Assembly (NCBI RefSeq): GCF_964340395.1
Contig: NC_135549.1
Location: forward strand, 21,562,342-21,602,341
Direction of reading: 5' to 3'
Length of the DNA stretch: 40,000 nt
From: Glandiceps talaboti
Taxonomy: Eukaryota; Hemichordata; Enteropneusta; Spengelidae
Below the pieces are notes generated by a model. That model was not told the DNA's origin. It searched no databases and saw only the letters and a list, made by a program, of their open reading frames with translations. Below, one piece after another: positions 25,642-40,000 of the stretch; within the stretch, counting starts at the first letter, position 1, and every line of letters starts with the position of its first letter. Position numbers and translations under genes: made by a program.

Positions 25642-25826
25642 CATTAACCATACAGTTCTGAGCCAAATATTTCGAAGAGACTGATCTCCTCTTCATCGAT
25701 GGGTCTCCAGTTGTCAAAGAAATCTAGTTGTGCTACTCATTAAATACTGAAGGCCGCAGTTATTGATGAAGAGGAGTTCAGTCTCTTCGAAATATTTGGG
25801 TCAGAACTGTATGGTTTACGATATTA
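25636..25826. mobile_element. Snap-back element: about 65-bp inverted arms around a 60-bp spacer
   Basis: The left arm (25636-25700) contains AACCATACAGTTCTGA, AAATATTTCGAAGAGACTGA and CTCCTCTTCATC. The right arm (25762-25826) is its reverse complement with about five mismatches. The spacer 25701-25761 is not repeated. No open frame is present. The ends (TAATATC) would fit a TA target duplication as in Tc1/mariner-derived MITEs, but the flank is too short to prove it. Confidence 0.8.
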
Positions 25827-26376
25827 TTTATAGAACCTCAGTGTAAAGTTATATATATATATCACTACTACTCGTATTATATATCGTATACATGTACGTA
25901 CAGTCTCTACGCTATGAGGTTAATTGTGTGATGGCAGGTCATATTGAAAAAATGTTATTGACAAAATTTTATGAAGTGACATTTATACATTTCATAAAAA
26001 CGCATGTCGCTTAAGATCACTTTGAAAAAGAAATTACAATTAATGTATATTTACACTAGAATCGACACTGGTCGTATATATGTACTTGAAGTTTAAACTC
26101 ATGCAGTGATCTCTACATACTTTAATGATGGATAAAACAAACTGAGTTGAACATACAAGTAGAGACTAGTGCATCAACGCCTTGAACACTAGCACGTTAT
26201 TTTGATGGTCTAAAACGCGTAGACTTAACGGTAAGCTTATAAAATAGTATTTGAGTGGAATACTTATAAATAACGTGTGCTGTCCGTACGTAATGTGTAC
26301 AAGTCATTGTAGAAGTCTGTAGAGAATGAAACCACGATATTGGCAGCCTCTTAGTGTGTATAAGTAGTAACAAAGT

Positions 26377-26435
26377 GTATGTATGTATGTATGTATGTAT
26401 GTATGTATGTATGTATGTATGTGTGTGTGTGTGTG

Positions 26436-26469
<34 letters not shown>

Positions 26470-26500
26470 TGTATGTATGTATGTATGTATGTATGTATGT
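26377..26500 (+). repeat. (TATG)n microsatellite beside the GH16 stop codon
   Basis: TATG repeats interrupted by a TG run near 26420-26436. The repeat ends 33 bases beyond the minus-strand stop of the GH16 gene, so its transcript would carry a CATA-repeat 3' UTR. Open frames of YVCM/YIHT type here are repeat translations and not genes. Confidence 0.95.
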
Positions 26501-26533
26501 CAACGTGTCTTGATCCATGTTCAGAGTGAGGCC

Positions 26534-35351
<8,818 letters not shown>

Positions 35352-37139
35352 CTCTCTATATATATCTTCACTTTGATTGCTTAGTGATTGTAATCTGTCT
35401 ATCTCAAGTGTTGTGTTCTTGAGGTTGTGTTGTGTTGTGTAAAATAGTTGCCAAGTATGAGACTAGTAAGTTATGCATTGATGTCAGCTGATCGGTGTTT
35501 ACTAGGGATCACTCGCTCGCGCTGTGTTTAGGAACGCATTGGCACGGTTTGCATGGATGTCTTTGCGTATAATGGATGATTTTTTTAAAGTTAATATTTA
35601 TTTCTGTTTAAAACTGGTTGTGGGATCATACTATGGATACATGACAGCGACCTTGTTGACCTTTGGACCAGTTTATAATGCTCACTAGCCTAGTTCCTAT
35701 ACGCATGATACGATATCGTTACGATTTACACCTCCACTCACATGTTGGCATCCAGACTACATGCACACCTACACGCACGTGACTTGAAGGTCTAGAATTG
35801 TATAACGTCAGCTACTATCAAATCTATGAGGTACGTGTACAATAATATAGTACACAATGTAGTCCATACAAACACAGACAAGTAAGAAGAAGTCTTGATA
35901 CTTGTCTGTGATACAAATCAACACCTTAGATAAGTGTATATTTCGCGAGTGGACTACCGTGATCCTAGAAACCCGTGTTATTTTACCCCTTTCATATATT
36001 ATCGCCCAAATATGTCAATATTTTATTCTAAAACATATCTCGGGGAAACAATTGCTTGTGGGCCTGAGCGAAGAGAAAAACGTACGGTCATGTCACGTCG
36101 ACATTCGATTTGTTATTAAATTCTACACCGATGAAGCCTTGCACCGTAAAATCTGTTCATGCACTGAAAGTCAACTATATCACTGGTATAGTTCGTTTTT
36201 AGAACTTTAGTGCAACGTACTGTCGACTAAATTTAAAATGCAGATTTTACTGGCTCGTTTTCCGTCGGTATGCAACTAAAATGTGAGCAAAACATACCAT
36301 GCTAAAACGTACCACGTAGTTGATAACTGTGTAAAAATTCACAAAATTTGTCCAAAATTTTGAATTTTCAGAGTCAAAAATTCAAGGCATTTTTTTTACT
36401 TCTGATAATGCAGTGTTAGTAGTCATCTTTCATCAGCTATCATGGATTAATAATTTCTACAATGACATGCTAAACTAATAAACAAAATGGGCCTATACAT
36501 TTTCCTGATATAAACTTTATGCCTTTTAATGTTTGTGTTGATTGCTTTTTTTTCTAAACATGATTTTCATCGAAGAACATTTCAATTTACGTATATTTCT
36601 CTGCGTCGAAAATTTGTCACTTGGACAATACATGGAAGTATAACCCACCGTGACACTTCCATGGACAATAAGCTTACAAGTCACGCGATCTACTTTGTAT
36701 AAATCGACAAAGTTATTATATTGTAATTCTTTACAGGAAGTTCCACTTCTCACAGAGCCTTGTACATAACGATGTCTGTTATGTCGTTTTCAAATAAAAA
36801 GATTCAAACTCTAAAAAAAAAAGTCAAATTGTATGAATGTCTAGATTAGTGTAGGACTTTGGTTTCGGTCTCATGCCAAGTGCACTATAAACATGCGCAG
36901 ATACCCTGCGCAGACCAATGTTCCGATCGTGGATAATGCTTGTCATTGGCACCACCCACCACTATTCCCATTTCGATATTGAGGACGTATTTTCTTGGCT
37001 TTTGTCAAGTCAGCTCATAAGAGGTAAGAATGGCCACTTTGTTTTTTTGTATGTAGATGAAGGTATGCCATATCTATCAATCATCACGAAACTAACTCAC
37101 GATCATGGACGAGTGCTATTTCTCATGTTTTAGTTGACC
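35352..37139. other. Head-to-head intergenic region between the GH16 gene and the D-amino-acid enzyme
   Basis: It holds the inverted copy of the 46-bp repeat (35690-35745) and promoter regions for both flanking genes, but I see no distinctive core element. The plus frames at 35902-36210 and 36918-37133 and the minus frame at 36526-36753 have no recognisable domain. Confidence 0.45.
35690..35756 (-). repeat. Inverted diverged copy of the 33386-33573 repeat unit
   Basis: On the minus strand it reads CTGGATGCCAA, TGTGAGTGGAGGTGTAAAT, CGTAACGAT, then TATAGGAACTAG. This is the same order as the start of the 33342-33432 copy. With that copy it brackets the GH16 membrane-anchor exon. Confidence 0.75.
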
Positions 37140-38910
37140 ATGGCCGCTCAAGATATACTAAACCCAAGTGTCCTGCGCCATCCTTGTAAAATTGGTGACA
37201 AAGTGGACGATATTGATACACCAGCGCTGGTAGTCGACTTGGATAAAATGGAAAGGAACATGAAGAAAATGACAACGTTAGTAGATGGGTTCAAAGGTCG
37301 ATTTAAATTGCGCCCTCATGCGAAGACACATAAATGTCCCGAAATTGCTAAAATTCAGGTGAGGGCGTAAGTTAAATGCAAATACACTTGAACTGTCTAT
37401 ACTTTACTCTCTTCCTTTGTATGACCTCTGATTTAATATTATTCTTGATATTGTTCGTGCGAGTAGTTTCGTATAAAATAACATAAAAAATCTACCTACC
37501 TACCCCACCTATTCTAAAATCGAGTGTAACCGGAACCACACATTTTTTTTACTTAGGCCTAATCCTAATGCAACTTCACTGGCTTCCATGAATTAATCCA
37601 GCCAAACTTTGCACTTTATTTTATGATGAAAATGGAGATGAACGATGGGCATAGATAGCCAGGCAGGGAATAGGCCTTTGCCGCATTTTAATACGTATTG
37701 TGCATGTACGTGTAGGCACGTTTATCAGTATATTCCCGATTTTCATAAATGCACATGTAAATCATATTGCAAAGATCTGCAAATTACTTGATTTCGAAAG
37801 GGATTGAGACGAGTTGAAAATGGGGCGAATTAATACTGGGTTGAGTTGAAATTGGGACGAGTTGGAATTGGGACGAGGTGAATCGCAGCCGTTTCATTGC
37901 GTCTCTTTTTTTGTAGAATGTGATGTATTTGGGAAGAGAAACAGTGGCAATATAGACAAACCAATGTTGATACAAACGAACTGTCACGTAATAGCGCAGC
38001 CATGATGAAATAAAAAAAGAACACATAACCTGATGCATCCAGCACACAAAGATCACTAAATTTTGAATAACAAACTTCACTACCTGTAACAGGAACATTC
38101 TTTGAAAATGTTTTTGTTAGCCGGGTACAATAACTTACTCGTAATACTGTACTCCCTGAAGAGTATTTCATCACCTATATTGGCAAACCTATTTTTGCAG
38201 CTATATGCATGATAATCCAAGTCAAATTTTTGTGTCCGTACCCAAAAACCTGCGCCCTCATCGGCGATCATTATTTCAACATGTTTCTATACTGCTTATG
38301 GATAAAATCGACCACTGGTTAACATTTACAACGTGGGTATATGATTAGTAATTTAATAATTTTCAGTGAATATACTGTTGTCTAAGTGAGGATACTACAA
38401 GTAGTTCAGTTTTAACATGGAAATAGATCCAAAAACCGATCTTTTGCTCAAGATTCAAGATTGTCCACGTCGATCATTGCACTACTCTATCTACGGATAA
38501 TATTGACCACTAATTGACAGATAAAATGTCTTGTTTATTATAAGTAATTGATCAATTTGTAGTGAATATAACTGTGGTTACACATTATGAAAACAGATGT
38601 CACAGTTGCAGCTAGTGCAGGTTTAACTAGTGCTACAATGTATATAAGCAGGCGGGAGTGTGATACTTTGATATGTTTGCTCACGCGGAAGGTAGGATAA
38701 ATCATCAGCTGCCCAAAGCGTTTTTGAGTTTTCAAGAATGTGTATTTCATTTCTCTGAATGCAAGTTATGTATTTGTATCTGTATTTACCACCGTTATTA
38801 TTTCTGGTGCAAACTTACCATAAATTGGTGTATTTCATTCATTCATTCATTCATTCATTCATTCATTCATTCATTCATTCATTCATTCATTCATTCATTC
38901 ATTCATTCAT

Positions 38911-38973
<63 letters not shown>

Positions 38974-39625
38974 TTCCTATAGATACAACATGGAGCTGTT
39001 GGAGTCTGTGTGCAAAAAGGAACCGAAGCTGAAGCTATGGTTCGAGGTGGAATTAAAGACGTGTTGGTCACGAATGAGGTAATACTCACAGATTATTTAG
39101 CTAAAAACTAAACACGTGTAACATAGGTAGAAGTTAAAAAGCCGTGTGCTGATCTGCCTTATTTCAATTGTGTACTTTTGTTCTCTGACGTAAACTTGTT
39201 TCGACAGGAGTAATTTTTATCGAAAGTTTTATTCCCTTTTTTTTCAAATGTAGTCAAACCGTTCCATAAACTTTATTTATACTAGGTCTTTCCATCTTTA
39301 TTGTTTATATTTTGAAATTCGTTGCTTGAAAATCGTGTGCATGAGAAAATTCCCTCTTAAAAATTTATTTTAATAGAGTTTATAGTATTATGTGTGTTGT
39401 GTGCTGTTTTGTGTTACTATGAATTATATTTTTACTTAAAATTATATATCCTCCCACCCAGATATATGGGAAGACAAAGTTATCCCGACTGGTTCCTTTG
39501 GCAAAGGAAGCTCACATTACAATGTGTATCGACAGTGCCGAGAATCTCCGACAAATATCCGAAGTAGCGAAGAAGCATGACGTCATTATTGATATTCTGG
39601 TCGAGGTTAATGTAAAAATGCATAG
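37140..39625 (+). CDS. D-threonine aldolase / D-serine dehydratase-like PLP enzyme, 5' part (runs past the window)
   Basis: Exons in the window: 37140-37358, 38983-39078, 39462-39625; phases 0, 0, 2 agree and give the first 159 residues plus two bases. The start is ATG 37140 in a strong context (ACCATGG). Landmarks are DTPALVVDLDKMERNM (25-40), the PLP-lysine motif RPHAKTHK (Lys62 expected to bind PLP), GAVGVCVQK, GGIKDVLVTNE, and a VEVNVKMHR strand matching the VEIDVGMNR motif. This is the fold-type III (alanine racemase-like) N-terminal barrel. The C-terminal metal-binding domain would lie beyond the right edge. Family members act on D-threonine, D-serine or D-threo-3-hydroxyaspartate; the substrate cannot be told from this part. 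No signal peptide, so probably cytosolic. Confidence 0.92.
37800..37885 (+). repeat. Short degenerate tandem repeat GGGACGAGTTG
   Basis: Units resembling ATTGGGACGAGTTGAA recur five or six times with drift. It lies in intron 1 of the D-amino-acid enzyme gene. Confidence 0.65.
38126..38386 (+). repeat. Dispersed repeat copy B
   Basis: Same family and orientation as 27008-27276, with shared landmarks AATAACTTAC, TTTTTGTGTCCG, ATTTCAAC and CAGTGAATATA. A further partial copy follows at about 38480-38580 (ACTAATTGACAG, TAGTGAATATA). Located in intron 1 of the D-amino-acid enzyme gene. Confidence 0.7.
38834..38975 (+). repeat. (ATTC)n-(ATTT)n microsatellite abutting a splice acceptor
   Basis: About 18 ATTC units switch to about 16 ATTT units. 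The run ends seven bases before the AG (38981-38982) that opens exon 2 of the D-amino-acid enzyme gene, so the repeat itself forms the T-rich tract of that acceptor. The long frames reading HSFIHSF and YLFIYLF are repeat translations. Confidence 0.95.
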
Positions 39626-40000
39626 GTAAGTTTATTGGAATATTCAGTCTGTGATTTCACTCCTATTTTACGCGCCACACATATGAGCGCCACCAACGGC
39701 AGTGTCTTGAGATCTATCGTTTTTTGAAGGAACTTTTCAATGGGGTTGTTTTTTTTAATTCACAGTTGGATAGGCAAGGTCTTTTATTCTTAATCTAAGA
39801 ATCTTTGCAATCAAATTTACATTTGCATACATTAATACAGCTTACTTGTAGAACGTTATGTAAAACCATAGACACTGTCTATGGTAAAAAAAAAGTGAAA
39901 ATATTCGAAAATATCGTTTTATGGCATTTCGTCATCTTAACCCACCATTATCACCGTATCATGCGTGCTATTATTCGAGCTTACCCTGTCATACTCGGTT

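Noticed and set aside
36918-37133. 71-codon frame just upstream of the PLP enzyme start
   Set aside because: It ends before the true ATG and lies in the probable 5' leader; no family resemblance.
37134-37139. TTG at 37134 as start of the PLP enzyme
   Set aside because: Animal genes use ATG; ATG at 37140 has an excellent initiation context and fits the family's N-terminus.

Overview
This is an AT-rich, intron-rich animal genome window with no prokaryotic features. I assembled its genes by reading exons on both strands and checking that splice sites and reading phases agree. Four protein-coding genes stand out: cereblon (CRBN), DNAJB9 (ERdj4), a glycoside hydrolase family 16 beta-1,3-glucanase (laminarinase/GNBP type), and the 5' part of a D-threonine aldolase / D-serine dehydratase-like PLP enzyme. 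Abundant tetranucleotide satellites, several foldback elements and a degraded LINE tail are also present. The gene set suggests a marine invertebrate (a non-vertebrate deuterostome or a spiralian). I cannot name the species from sequence alone.

Layout. 1-5.1 kb is a repeat-rich flank: a LINE reverse-transcriptase tail (534-1196, minus), a MITE with a perfect 9-bp target duplication (1758-2269), and a second foldback element flanked by TTAA (3155-3504). CRBN fills 5471-12188 on the minus strand in 10 coding exons (452 aa). Its last residues and stop codon lie inside the final unit of a tandem repeat. A short promoter region with two CACGTG boxes and a CCAAT box separates CRBN from DNAJB9, which reads away on the plus strand (coding 13752-20254; 4 exons, 238 aa). 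A possible extra phase-compatible exon lies at 18971-19195. 20.3-26.5 kb looks intergenic and holds a strong snap-back repeat. The GH16 gene runs on the minus strand from 35351 (or 32191) to 26534. It appears to have two possible N-termini: a distant exon encoding a cytoplasmic tail plus a transmembrane anchor, or a local start encoding a signal peptide. Both join the same catalytic body in frame. The D-amino-acid enzyme starts at 37140 on the plus strand and runs off the right edge.

The genes do not form a pathway. CRBN (CRL4 substrate receptor) and DNAJB9 (ER chaperone, ERAD) both belong to protein quality control and are arranged head to head, so co-regulation is plausible but unproven. 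The GH16 enzyme fits digestion of, or defence against, beta-1,3-glucan. The most notable observations are the membrane-anchored versus secreted GH16 architecture, the repeat-derived CRBN C-terminus, the CRBN drug-pocket substitutions and the candidate DNAJB9 cassette exon.
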